Below, piece after piece: positions 1-7,513 of a stretch of DNA of 64,000 bases (position 1 is the stretch's first letter; each line of letters opens with the position of its first letter). A program made the translations under genes and the position numbers. The notes under the pieces are model-generated. The model saw only the letters and a list, made by a program, of their open reading frames with translations. It made no database searches and had not been told where the DNA came from. Source of the DNA: Algibacter_G agarivorans (GTDB taxonomy: Bacteria; Bacteroidota; Bacteroidia; Flavobacteriales; Flavobacteriaceae); NCBI RefSeq assembly GCF_039543245.1, contig NZ_BAABJJ010000044.1, positions 239,488 to 303,487 of the forward strand, given 5' to 3'.

Positions 1-283
1 CTATTCGCTTTCCGTACGAATTATGCTTTACATAAACGGTAGATTCCACCACATAATCATAAGCCGGTTTTGGTCTAAATCTGCTACCGTATGCATACCC
101 TAATATCTCATTATTTTCCTCATAAATAATAAAAGGGTAATCTGCATTAATATGGTTTAATTTATCTTCAAATGCTTTAAGTGATAGTGCTTCAATATCA
201 AAAGTAACTGTAGTATGCAACACATAATAGTTATATATATCTAGTAATGCTTGAGCATCATTTATATGTACGGGTCTAATCAT
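1..283 (-). CDS. GNAT-family N-acetyltransferase, C-terminal part outside the window
   Basis: The reading frame runs from an ATG at 283 leftwards off the window edge and gives 94 residues. The start (MIRPVHINDAQALLDIYN) and the later stretch STVYV followed by a glycine-containing turn match the phosphinothricin/methionine-sulfoximine acetyltransferase branch of the GNAT fold, where the beta-4 strand and the acetyl-CoA pyrophosphate loop follow. Such enzymes acetylate small amino-containing molecules; the substrate cannot be told. The start codon directly abuts the stop codon of the upstream DinB gene, so the two are probably co-transcribed. It is cut by the window edge, not broken in the genome as far as can be seen. 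Confidence 0.8.
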   Translation of the reverse strand, partial: MIRPVHINDAQALLDIYNYYVLHTTVTFDIEALSLKAFEDKLNHINADYPFIIYEENNEILGYAYGSRFRPKPAYDYVVESTVYVKHNSYGKRI

Positions 284-829
284 TTAAATCCAACCTTTAC
301 GCTTCATCAAATTTTCTATATGCGCATAATGATGGTTGCTGTGCCATGCATAATTCCCCACATTATAACTAAGCAAAACGGCACTATTAGTTTCCGGATG
401 AATAAAACTTTTGTTTAAATCATCCTCAGATAATGTTTTTAATAAATAAACCAATTTAAAATGGATAGCCTTAATATGGTGTAAAGACATATCTAATGGA
501 GCGAATTTAGAATCTATAAGTTCTGCCCAACGATCTTCATAATAGGCTTTAATAATTGGTTTATCTTCAGTTAATGCCCATTTAAAACGTGTATAACTAT
601 GATGATGACTATCAGAAACATGATGAACCACTTGCCTTATTGTCCAACCACCTGGTCTATAAACAGTGTCCAATTTTCTATCTGTTAAGCCATTAACTAG
701 GTTTTCTAATCGGTTTGGAAAATGCTCTAATATAGAGATCCAGCTTTCAATATGTTGTTTGGAAATAGTGTTTGGACAAACAAATTGTCCAATAGGATAT
801 TTAAGGTTTTGTAGTTCTTGCTCTGTCAT
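284..829 (-). CDS. DinB/YfiT-family putative metal-dependent thiol transferase
   Basis: This 181-residue protein has the YfiT/BstA layout of the DinB four-helix-bundle superfamily. Candidate metal ligands are H70 in a HHVSDSHHH stretch and H163 and H167 in WHSNHHYAH. The conserved YRPGGWTIRQ motif lies at 57-66. Bacillus YfiT/BstA proteins are bacillithiol S-transferases or related hydrolases, and the window also carries bshC for bacillithiol synthesis, so a role in thiol conjugation of electrophiles is a fair inference. It overlaps nothing, its stop abuts the GNAT gene, and 20 bases separate it from the next upstream gene, which suggests a three-gene leftward unit. The substrate is unknown. 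Confidence 0.85.
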   Translation of the reverse strand: MTEQELQNLKYPIGQFVCPNTISKQHIESWISILEHFPNRLENLVNGLTDRKLDTVYRPGGWTIRQVVHHVSDSHHHSYTRFKWALTEDKPIIKAYYEDRWAELIDSKFAPLDMSLHHIKAIHFKLVYLLKTLSEDDLNKSFIHPETNSAVLLSYNVGNYAWHSNHHYAHIENLMKRKGWI

Positions 830-849
830 AAAAACAAAGATAAAAAATA

Positions 850-1272
850 CTAGGCAACAATGGCACTCCCTTTTTTAGTCCAATTTACAGCGGAGTAAAT
901 AGAGTTAAAGTTTTTTATTTTATTTCTAAAAAATAATTCTTCAACCATTAAATTCATGATACCGAACTTATTATCACTTACCACATAATAGCCTTTTAAG
1001 TAGTAATGGTTTTTAAAAAACTTCAACCAATCCATAGCAACAACAGCATAAGGGTTGATACGGTTCGAAATGTATATCAGATCCCTTCCGTCTGTACCTA
1101 AAAAACAAGACACATCATCAACAATCTGTTTAGCATGATTGTTCCAACTAAAATTAACACCTTGATTAATTTCAGAAACTATAAATCCGTCAAAAATAAA
1201 GATATCTCCAAAAGAATAATTCAACTCTTTAAGAACTTCGGAATATAAATCTGTTTGTTTTACACTTATCAC
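850..1272 (-). CDS. conserved hypothetical protein, about 140 residues
   Basis: I do not recognise a named family. The protein is soluble, without a signal peptide or membrane segment. It is rich in aromatic residues and has alternating short strands (GDIFIFDGFIVSEI, GRDLIYISNR), which recalls small STAS- or SpoIIAA-like folds, but that is only an impression. It precedes the DinB gene by 20 bases in the same direction. A TATTTTTG -7 box sits four bases ahead of the ATG, so the message may have almost no leader. Confidence 0.7.
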   Translation of the reverse strand: MISVKQTDLYSEVLKELNYSFGDIFIFDGFIVSEINQGVNFSWNNHAKQIVDDVSCFLGTDGRDLIYISNRINPYAVVAMDWLKFFKNHYYLKGYYVVSDNKFGIMNLMVEELFFRNKIKNFNSIYSAVNWTKKGSAIVA

Positions 1273-1276
1273 AGTG

Positions 1277-1284
1277 CAAAAATA
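1277..1284 (-). promoter_or_regulatory. candidate -7 promoter box abutting a start codon
   Basis: On the minus strand this reads TATTTTTG, a perfect match to the Bacteroidota -7 consensus TAnnTTTG. It ends four bases before the ATG at 1272. No clear TTG -33 element is seen at the usual spacing. Confidence 0.4.
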
Positions 1285-1352
1285 TATTTAACAAAGTATA
1301 GTAAAGAATATAATCGATGAACCAAATAATTATCAGCCATTTGGTTAATTAG

Positions 1353-1386
1353 AAACAAAAAAAAGACTGCCTTTTCAGACAGTCTT
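1353..1386 (-). terminator. rho-independent terminator after the cyclophilin-FKBP gene
   Basis: The arms AAGACTG (1363-1369) and CAGTCTT (1380-1386) form a perfect 7-bp stem. On the minus strand the stem is followed by a run of T. It lies 25 bases past the stop of the isomerase gene. Confidence 0.8.
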
Positions 1387-1410
1387 ATATTTTTATATAA
1401 AATTTTTACT

Positions 1411-2343
1411 TTATTTCACATCCATCAACTCAACATCGAAAACTAAAGTAGCATCCGGTGGTATAACACCTCCAGCTCCTGCACTACCATATCCTAAATG
1501 ACTTGGTATTACAAAACGCGCTTTATCTCCAATTTTTAATAATTGAATACCTTCATCCCATCCTGGAATAACTTGACCAACACCTAAAGGAAAATCGATA
1601 GGCTCATTGCGTTTGTACGAAGAATCAAAAACAGTACCGTCAGATAACTGCCCTTTATAATGTACAGAAACGGTTTTACCTTTTTCTGCTTTAGCACCTT
1701 GACCTTCTTGAATAATTTGATAACGCAATCCGCTATCTGTTTTATTAAAACCCGAAGCAATTTTTTCTAACTCAGCTTCAGCTTTAGCTTTTGCTTCTGC
1801 TAGTTTTTTTTCTCTAGAACCTTCAAATGTTCTAAATGATTCCACAGGATTAAATGCCTCAGCATCTGCCCCTACTCTAATAATTTCTAAAGTTTCAATT
1901 ATATCGCCTTGTTCTGTAGCATCAACAACTTCTTGCCCATGTTCTACTTTTCCAAAAACGGTGTGCTTACCATCTAACCAACTGGTTTCAATATGGGTTA
2001 TAAAAAACTGACTTCCGTTAGTTCCTGGTCCCGCATTTGCCATTGATAAAATCCCTGGTCCATCATGCTTTAAATCTGGATGAAACTCATCATCAAATTG
2101 ATACCCTGGATTCCCAGAACCAGATCCTTGTGGGCAACCACCTTGAATCATAAAATCTGGAATTACCCTATGAAACTTTAAACCATTATAATATGGTGTT
2201 CCTTGAGGTTTAACCTTGTTTTCTAAGTTCCCTTCTGCTAAAGCTACAAAGTGCCCAACTGTTCCTGGTGTTTTTTTGTACTCTAAAGCAACAAGGATTT
2301 CTCCTTTTGTTGTATTAAATTTTGCGTATAATCCGTCTTGCAT
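1411..2343 (-). CDS. dual-domain peptidyl-prolyl isomerase, cyclophilin-FKBP fusion
   Basis: This 310-residue protein joins two unrelated prolyl isomerases. Residues 1-160 are a cyclophilin with the catalytic arginine in FHRVIPDFMIQGG (R59), NGSQFFI (109-115) and the WLDGKH loop (W122 region). A charged Ala/Lys/Glu coiled linker covers about 172-200. Residues 205-310 are an FKBP domain with VHYKGQL, VFDSS, VIPGWDEG and YG at 285-286. Both active sites look intact. I start at the ATG at 2343 because the longer in-frame version would run through the divergent promoter region. No signal peptide is present, so it is probably cytoplasmic. Such CFBP fusions are known from flavobacteria. It stands alone, with its own terminator. 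Confidence 0.93.
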   Translation of the reverse strand: MQDGLYAKFNTTKGEILVALEYKKTPGTVGHFVALAEGNLENKVKPQGTPYYNGLKFHRVIPDFMIQGGCPQGSGSGNPGYQFDDEFHPDLKHDGPGILSMANAGPGTNGSQFFITHIETSWLDGKHTVFGKVEHGQEVVDATEQGDIIETLEIIRVGADAEAFNPVESFRTFEGSREKKLAEAKAKAEAELEKIASGFNKTDSGLRYQIIQEGQGAKAEKGKTVSVHYKGQLSDGTVFDSSYKRNEPIDFPLGVGQVIPGWDEGIQLLKIGDKARFVIPSHLGYGSAGAGGVIPPDATLVFDVELMDVK

Positions 2344-2365
2344 TGTTGTGGTTTTTAAGAAAGTG

Positions 2366-2399
2366 CAAATATATGAAATCATTTATGATTATAGTTTTG
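2366..2399. promoter_or_regulatory. divergent promoter region with two -7 boxes
   Basis: Minus strand 2373-2366 reads TATATTTG and would drive the isomerase gene with a leader of about 18 bases. Plus strand 2392-2399 reads TAGTTTTG and would drive the gene at 2444. Both match TAnnTTTG; no convincing -33 elements were found. Confidence 0.4.
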
Positions 2400-2443
2400 T
2401 GCTTTATAATTATAATTCTAGTTTTACCAAAATTATTTTGTTT

Positions 2444-2884
2444 ATGAAATTTAAGTTCGATAAAATCTTTGGTGCTTTTGGGAATGCTCATGCCATACAG
2501 CCAACTCATGATGATAATTACATCAAGGATATTATAAACTCTATTGATGAAGACCCTTTTGCTATTTCTGAACAAAATGTGCTGTTTGCAAAAACTTCCG
2601 AATTAGGAGGATACTTTTATGTAATTGCTATAATTGTAGGCCGTTTTAAAATTAAAACCATGAAAGGTGCAAAACTCGCAATACAAGGAAATGAGTTTGA
2701 TTTAATCTTAAATTCGGATACAGATGAATTTGAATCCGACCACTCTAATGTGTCTAATAGATTTATTACAAGGATAGATTTTCAGATTGAAAAAGAGGAT
2801 GTTTCTAAATTTGACAAAGCGTCTATTGAATCTTTAAAGTTATCTGCCAAAAAACAGGAGGTTTTATTCAATACTAATCGTTAA
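2444..2884 (+). CDS. conserved hypothetical protein, 146 residues
   Basis: I do not recognise a family. The product starts MKFKFDKIFGAFGNAHAI, is acidic and soluble, and has no export signal. An upstream in-frame extension exists but would overlap the divergent isomerase gene, so the ATG at 2444 is preferred. It is preceded by a TAGTTTTG -7 box at 2392-2399. The middle part (strands around GGYFYVIAIIVGRFKIKTMKG) looks like a small beta-rich fold. It is the last ordinary gene before the nuclease island. Confidence 0.65.
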   Translation: MKFKFDKIFGAFGNAHAIQPTHDDNYIKDIINSIDEDPFAISEQNVLFAKTSELGGYFYVIAIIVGRFKIKTMKGAKLAIQGNEFDLILNSDTDEFESDHSNVSNRFITRIDFQIEKEDVSKFDKASIESLKLSAKKQEVLFNTNR

Positions 2885-3050
2885 TTACTTACTTCAGTAT
2901 AATCTTTTGAAACTGATGACACTCGCTTTCACGGAAGATTGTGATGACTAAATACAACAAATGATTGAAATTAGTTTTACACTCTTGTTACCTCAAAAAA
3001 ATTACTATAGCAAAAAAAGTCTGTTAGATAATACTATAAAAAAAATTATC

Positions 3051-3128
3051 TTTACGGGATAACGGTAACAAAAAAGTTACTATATCCTCACTTATTTACG
3101 GGATATCGGTAATAAAAGTTACTATATA
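3051..3128 (+). repeat. two direct copies of a 34-36 bp repeat, 44 bp apart
   Basis: The block TTTACGGGATAACGGTAAC..AAGTTACTATAT at 3051-3086 recurs with few changes at 3095-3128. A weaker partial copy (GTTACCTC..ATTACTATAG) lies near 2987-3010. The first copy contains the small inverted repeat GTAAC-N6-GTTAC. The block ends at the left boundary repeat of the nuclease gene. It could be an operator array or scars of earlier insertions. Confidence 0.7.
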
Positions 3129-4808
3129 ACGAGTTAGGTGCAAGCAAAAACGAACGACAGTAAATGAAAACAACTTTTTTAGGAAACGGACTTGATTCTG
3201 AAAATAAAAATAATGTCAGAAAACAACTTGCTGAATCTTTTGAAAGTAAAGTCTACAATAAATTTAATGGCTTTGTTGCTTTTGCAACACTATCTGGTGT
3301 TAGTTCATTAAAGTCTAATCTTGGAACAGCTAAATCAAATTACGAACACATTCGTTTTTACATTGGAATTGACAACAATGTTACTTCAGAAGATGCACTA
3401 AAATTTCTATTAAATCATAATATAGAAACTTACATCTATCACGATGAACTTAATAAGCGTTCTATTTATCATCCAAAATTATTCATATTTGAAGGTGTTG
3501 ATTTTTCTAGAATAATTATTGGATCATCAAACCTTACTTATCAAGCATTAAATACAAATTTAGAAGCTTCAATTAAATTCGACTTTTCATCTAAAACTAG
3601 TTCTAAAGGATTAAATACGCTTACCGAAATCAAACAATATTACTCAAGTCTTATAGACCTTTCTTCACCAAATATTAATTTACTTACAGAAGAACTATTA
3701 AAGGAGTTAGTTAAGAAAAAGTTATTATCAAATTATAACGATGAGCCAAAAACAGATAATGATGAAGACGATGATGATAAGTCTGGAAATAATTACGAGA
3801 AAAAATTCACAGAAAACGACAAAATTAAGTTTGAAACGATAATAGAAAGATATATAATATATAAACAAAACGAAAGACCTTCTGGAATAGTCAGTAAGCA
3901 CACTCAAGATATCGAATTATTTAGATGGTATCAGAAAATGCACTCACTTTACGGTCAAGGCGAAAACTCATTACCTTATGAATATTTCGAGAGATTATTA
4001 GACATAGATTTTCCTTTTGATGGAATTGGTCTGAAACGTAAACAGTTAATAAAATGGCATAAAGATTTCCAGAAAGTTATAGATTATAAAAACAAGGTTG
4101 ACCCAGATAAAAAATATACTTATGTTCCTCAATTTAAGAATAAATCAAATGAATATTATGAAGTTGGTTTATGGTGTGCTCAACAAAAACAAAGAAGAAA
4201 GGGAAATAAAAATTATGGTATCGAATGGAGTAAAGAAGAAGAAGATAAAATGAATTCCATAAATTTTGTTTGGAATGTTTCTACTTTAGGTTTCAGAACT
4301 ACAGAGGATAAATGGTCAGATACATATGTAGAACTAGAAAATTATTACTCAAAGAAAAATAATTATAAAACTGTACCATCACAAAAAACATACATTGGAC
4401 ATTGGTTAAGCGACCAAATGTCATTTAAAACAAAACAAGACAGAGAGAATAGAACTGATTTATTGAGTATTGAGAAAGAAAAAATGTTAGGCAAACTACT
4501 GTATGAAAATGGTGTTGAATGGGAGTACAAAAAGCAAAAACATCGTGAATCAATAGAAGAGGGGTTAAAAAATTGGAGAGAGCTTGAGAATTGGAAAAAC
4601 AAATTAGGAAATAGAAAACCAACAAAGGAGGAAAAAGCATATTATAAGCCAATTAAAGGTTGGATAGCCTCAATTAGAAATAGAAGTAAAACCTGGAAAG
4701 ATAAAGATTTATGGAAAAAGGAAATGTTAATCAAAGCTGGATTTCCTCTTCCTGATAATGAATAAAATAAAAGTAGAAGAATGCCAGCCCCTAACATGCT
4801 TATATAAC
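3123..4808 (+). mobile_element. putative single-gene cassette bounded by imperfect inverted repeats
   Basis: The left end (3123-3145) reads TATATAACGAGTTAGGTGC then AAGC. The right end (4783-4808), read on the minus strand, gives GTTATATAAGCATGTTAGGGG followed by CTGGC. The ends share TATATAA, a GTTAGG core and a following GC. Between them lies one gene whose ATG sits 20 bases inside the left end, with a CGAACGACAG leader. GTTAGGT also fits the GTTRRRY core of integron attC sites, but no full attC site or integrase is visible. The mobility is inferred. Confidence 0.45.
3164..4765 (+). CDS. PLD-like nuclease with C-terminal helicase-associated repeats
   Basis: This 533-residue protein begins with a phospholipase-D-type nuclease fold. 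The active-site HxK is at 103-105 (YHPKLFIF) and GSSN is at 120-123. An acidic linker with EDDDD lies at 201-205. Three repeats resembling the helicase-associated (HA) domain follow at roughly 298-370, 384-453 and 471-527, each with the W...Y...W pattern and basic charge expected for DNA binding. In known defence and restriction proteins a DEAD/SNF2 helicase separates these parts; here no Walker motif exists. A single PLD half suggests a dimeric nuclease. It is the only gene in its presumed cassette. A DNA-targeting defence role is an inference. Confidence 0.75.
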   Translation: MKTTFLGNGLDSENKNNVRKQLAESFESKVYNKFNGFVAFATLSGVSSLKSNLGTAKSNYEHIRFYIGIDNNVTSEDALKFLLNHNIETYIYHDELNKRSIYHPKLFIFEGVDFSRIIIGSSNLTYQALNTNLEASIKFDFSSKTSSKGLNTLTEIKQYYSSLIDLSSPNINLLTEELLKELVKKKLLSNYNDEPKTDNDEDDDDKSGNNYEKKFTENDKIKFETIIERYIIYKQNERPSGIVSKHTQDIELFRWYQKMHSLYGQGENSLPYEYFERLLDIDFPFDGIGLKRKQLIKWHKDFQKVIDYKNKVDPDKKYTYVPQFKNKSNEYYEVGLWCAQQKQRRKGNKNYGIEWSKEEEDKMNSINFVWNVSTLGFRTTEDKWSDTYVELENYYSKKNNYKTVPSQKTYIGHWLSDQMSFKTKQDRENRTDLLSIEKEKMLGKLLYENGVEWEYKKQKHRESIEEGLKNWRELENWKNKLGNRKPTKEEKAYYKPIKGWIASIRNRSKTWKDKDLWKKEMLIKAGFPLPDNE

Positions 4809-4858
4809 AAGTAAAATGTAAATAAATTCCTTAATATCAAAAACTCACTTAGGATACT

Positions 4859-4927
4859 ATCTACAGATTTGAATTCCGAAAGCTTATTAAGCTATACAGG
4901 AATAGAAGTCTACTATTTTATTTGAGA
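4859..4927 (-). pseudogene. decayed C-terminal remnant of a DUF922 gene
   Basis: Read on the minus strand without any frameshift, 23 codons give SQIK**TSIPV*LNKLSEFKSVD. This aligns end to end with SQTKWQTYIAVELDKLSKFKSVD, the last residues of the intact DUF922 gene at 9114-9671, with three in-frame stops. Homology is lost further upstream. It lies between the right end of the nuclease cassette and the next gene, so it marks an old duplication or a genomic junction. Confidence 0.8.
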
Positions 4928-4955
4928 TTTTAAAAATTTATTTAACAACAAACCT

Positions 4956-5648
4956 CTATCCAACAGATTTAGGCAAATGAACTCCTTTAACAAGTACTAC
5001 AACACCCGTAGCCACCAACCAAATTACTTTAACATGAAATAGTGGTTTATAGATTTCATAATTATCAGGAATTCCCATAACAACAGCCATAGCAGCAAGA
5101 CCCAATAGTAGTGTAAACCAACCCAACCACTTACTTACTATATGCCATTTAATCAAACCATAGCCCAACAAGACCAAACCAACACCAGAAAAGACACGAC
5201 CGAATCGTATAAAACAAGTAACATATTGGTTTGTGTACAAAATATCATTTACAAAGGTTTGGATTTCAACGGCAGACTTCCCTGCTGTTTGACCAACGCC
5301 CCAAGCACCAAAATTATAAAAATAAGCGTTTGCAATCGCCAAGGTAAACGTACCTATAATCAACATACCAGCACCTGGCAATATGAGTACACGATAAGGT
5401 TTCCTTGCCGTTACGGACACCAAAGCAAATAAAGCAATGCCCATGGTAACCCAACCAAAAATATGAATACGATACATCCAAATCCAAGTCCAAACGTTTT
5501 CACCAATGGCTTCAAAATCTGAAGCTACAATATATTCGCCAATATGATGAGGAGATAATGCCCAACCAAACCATAATAGCAATGCCGCTACAATAAATGC
5601 CCAACCTGTAAAGTTGGTCTCGAAATCTTTTGTCATGATATTCATCAT
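4956..5648 (-). CDS. multi-pass membrane protein of unknown function
   Basis: This 230-residue protein has about six hydrophobic segments (near 15-31, 62-82, 90-108, 150-170, 176-193 and 205-222). Several histidines lie at or near membrane edges (HHIGEY, RIHIFGW, WHIVSKW, FHVKVIW), so haem or quinone contact is possible but unproven. I do not recognise the family. An internal ATG (MTKDFETN, residue 5) is an equally good start. It is divergent from the sulfite dehydrogenase genes and shares with them a 128-bp intergenic region holding a palindromic site, so a linked role in that electron-transfer module is suggested only by position. Confidence 0.75.
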   Translation of the reverse strand: MMNIMTKDFETNFTGWAFIVAALLLWFGWALSPHHIGEYIVASDFEAIGENVWTWIWMYRIHIFGWVTMGIALFALVSVTARKPYRVLILPGAGMLIIGTFTLAIANAYFYNFGAWGVGQTAGKSAVEIQTFVNDILYTNQYVTCFIRFGRVFSGVGLVLLGYGLIKWHIVSKWLGWFTLLLGLAAMAVVMGIPDNYEIYKPLFHVKVIWLVATGVVVLVKGVHLPKSVG

Positions 5649-5698
5649 TGTGTGGTTTTAAGTAATTATGCAATTTAGCATTATATCTAAAATTATAA

Positions 5699-5714
5699 TG
5701 TAACATTGGTTACA
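5699..5714. promoter_or_regulatory. palindromic putative operator TGTAAC-N4-GTTACA
   Basis: The perfect 6-bp inverted repeat TGTAAC/GTTACA with a 4-base spacer has the size and geometry of Crp/Fnr-family sites (TGTGA-N6-TCACA type). It sits in the intergenic region between the divergent membrane protein and molybdoenzyme genes, where it could control both. A further half-site (CTGTAAC) follows near 5736. Confidence 0.45.
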
Positions 5715-5776
5715 AGAAAAGATAATCAGAAACTGTAACTTGTGTAATTAATTTATAAACCTATAAATTAAGTATT

Positions 5777-6997
5777 TTGAAAAGAAGAGATTTCGTAAAA
5801 AAAGCAGCAGTAAGTTCATTCGCCACGCTTATAGGAACAGAGCTTGTTTTTGGCTCTCAAATGATCGATGGTTATGTTCCTTTAGCATTACAAGACCCTG
5901 ACCCTTTTAAACTATTTAACAAGCATAAAGACATGGTTGTGCTAAATGATAAACCATGGAATATTGAAGCACAAGCACATTTATTAGATGATAAGATGAC
6001 ACCTAATTCGTGTATGTTCATCAGAAATAATGGATTGGTACCAGAAGGCATAGACCCAAAAACATGGACACTCACGATTGATGGCGAGTCGGTTAAAAAC
6101 AAAAAAGCATACACATTGTCCGATTTAAAATCTAAATTCGAGCAACATACCTACCAATTAACCTTAGAATGCGGTGGCAATGGTCGTGCTGAATTTGACC
6201 CACCAGCAAAAGGAAACCAATGGACTATTGGTGCCGTACATTGTGCCTCATGGACGGGTGTACGTTTACGTGATGTACTTGAAGATGCAGGTATTAAAAG
6301 TGATGCTGTTTATATTGGGTATCATGCCGTAGATAAACACCTTAGTATGGATCCTAAAAAGGAACCCATTTCCAGAGGTTGCCCCATGTCTAAAGCCATG
6401 CAAGACGAAACGCTTTTAGCCTTTAAAATGAATGGTGACGATATACCACTAATTCATGGGTATCCTTTACGCTTGGTTGCAGGTGGTTGGCCAGCTTCGG
6501 TTTCTGGCAAGTGGATCAACAGAATTAGTATTCGGAATAAAGTACATGATGGCACAAAAATGACTGGAACTGCTTATAGAGTCCCTTGTGAACCTGTTGC
6601 TCCAGGAGAAAAAGTGAAAGATGAAGACATGTGCATCATAGAGTCTATGCCAGTAAAATCATTAATAACCTACCCTAAAACGGGGGCAATAATAAAAAAT
6701 GGAAAGCCTTTAAATATTAGAGGTCATGCTTGGGCAGGAGAATTAGAGGTTGGTAAAATGGAATATTCCATAGATTTTGGTTCTACTTGGAGCATTTGCC
6801 CTATTGAAAAACCGGTTAATCGTTTAGCTTGGCAACATTTTTCGGCCACAGTAGATTTTCCAAAATCTGGCTACTATGAAGTTTGGGCAAGAGCAACAGA
6901 TACCAATGGTATAGCCCAACCTATGCTATTACCCGGTTGGAATCCAAAGGGGTATTTAAATAATGCATGCCATAGAATAGCTGTAAAAGTTATATAA
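5777..6997 (+). CDS. sulfite-oxidase-family molybdopterin oxidoreductase, Tat-exported
   Basis: The 406-residue product starts at TTG with MKRRDFVKKAAVSS, a twin-arginine signal (RR at 3-4) followed by a hydrophobic stretch, so it should fold with its cofactor and be exported. Residues 90-260 form the molybdopterin domain; C132 in LECGGNGR is the expected molybdenum ligand. Residues 300-400 form the Mo-co dimerisation domain, with typical GHAWAG and VWARATD stretches. SorA/SoxC-type enzymes oxidise sulfite to sulfate. The next gene encodes a cytochrome c and starts on the base after this stop codon, the SorAB arrangement. Sulfite is the likely but unproven substrate; other substrates occur in this family. 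No ATG is available near the Tat signal, so TTG is chosen. Confidence 0.88.
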   Translation: MKRRDFVKKAAVSSFATLIGTELVFGSQMIDGYVPLALQDPDPFKLFNKHKDMVVLNDKPWNIEAQAHLLDDKMTPNSCMFIRNNGLVPEGIDPKTWTLTIDGESVKNKKAYTLSDLKSKFEQHTYQLTLECGGNGRAEFDPPAKGNQWTIGAVHCASWTGVRLRDVLEDAGIKSDAVYIGYHAVDKHLSMDPKKEPISRGCPMSKAMQDETLLAFKMNGDDIPLIHGYPLRLVAGGWPASVSGKWINRISIRNKVHDGTKMTGTAYRVPCEPVAPGEKVKDEDMCIIESMPVKSLITYPKTGAIIKNGKPLNIRGHAWAGELEVGKMEYSIDFGSTWSICPIEKPVNRLAWQHFSATVDFPKSGYYEVWARATDTNGIAQPMLLPGWNPKGYLNNACHRIAVKVI

Positions 6998-7474
6998 ATG
7001 AGTAATGACGAGAAAGTGTTTAGAGCACAAGTTAGAAAAGTGTATCGCCTTTTGATGCTGCTTTTTGTCTTGTTTGTAATTACTGGAGGTGGATTGATGT
7101 ATTACATGGCTAATCCAGACATCTTTGATTTTATGTCGAAATCTAAAACTGTAACATTAGAACCTGTTGAAGTTGATGAAGATCGGATTGAAAATGGAAT
7201 TCATGTAAGAACTGGTTTGGTTGATGCTGAAGGATTGATGACCGTTGTAAATAATTGCACCAATTGTCATTCCTCAAAATTAGTGACACAAAACAGAATG
7301 AATGCCGAACGTTGGAATGCAACAATAAAGTGGATGCAAGAAACACAAAACCTTTGGGATTTAGGCAGAAATCAAGAGGTTATTGTTAATTATTTAGTCA
7401 CCAATTATCCGCCAATAGCTAAAGGAAGACGAATGATTTTAACAGATATCGATTGGTATGAATTTGAGGATTAA
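6998..7474 (+). CDS. membrane-anchored monohaem cytochrome c, SorB-like
   Basis: This 158-residue protein has one N-terminal membrane anchor (about 17-38) and one haem-attachment motif, CTNCH, at 87-91; M113 in KWMQ is a candidate distal ligand. It has no cleavable signal, so the haem domain should face the periplasm on a tether. Its ATG follows the stop of the molybdoenzyme gene without a gap, which indicates translational coupling and a fixed pairing. By analogy with SorAB it would accept electrons from the Moco protein and pass them to the respiratory chain. Confidence 0.87.
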   Translation: MSNDEKVFRAQVRKVYRLLMLLFVLFVITGGGLMYYMANPDIFDFMSKSKTVTLEPVEVDEDRIENGIHVRTGLVDAEGLMTVVNNCTNCHSSKLVTQNRMNAERWNATIKWMQETQNLWDLGRNQEVIVNYLVTNYPPIAKGRRMILTDIDWYEFED

Positions 7475-7513
7475 TACCATATTATTTTTACTAATAGTTT
7501 AACACAAATTAAA

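Noticed and set aside
2344..2382. Longer N-terminus for the cyclophilin-FKBP protein
   Set aside because: The extension covers the -7 box at 2366-2373 and adds residues outside the cyclophilin fold.
2216..2443. Longer N-terminus for the plus-strand gene at 2444
   Set aside because: It would overlap the isomerase gene by more than 120 bases and the divergent promoters.
3123..4808. Integron attC sites around the nuclease gene
   Set aside because: Only a GTTAGG-type core is seen at each end; the paired R and L boxes of a complete attC hairpin and an integrase are missing, so I call it cassette-like only.
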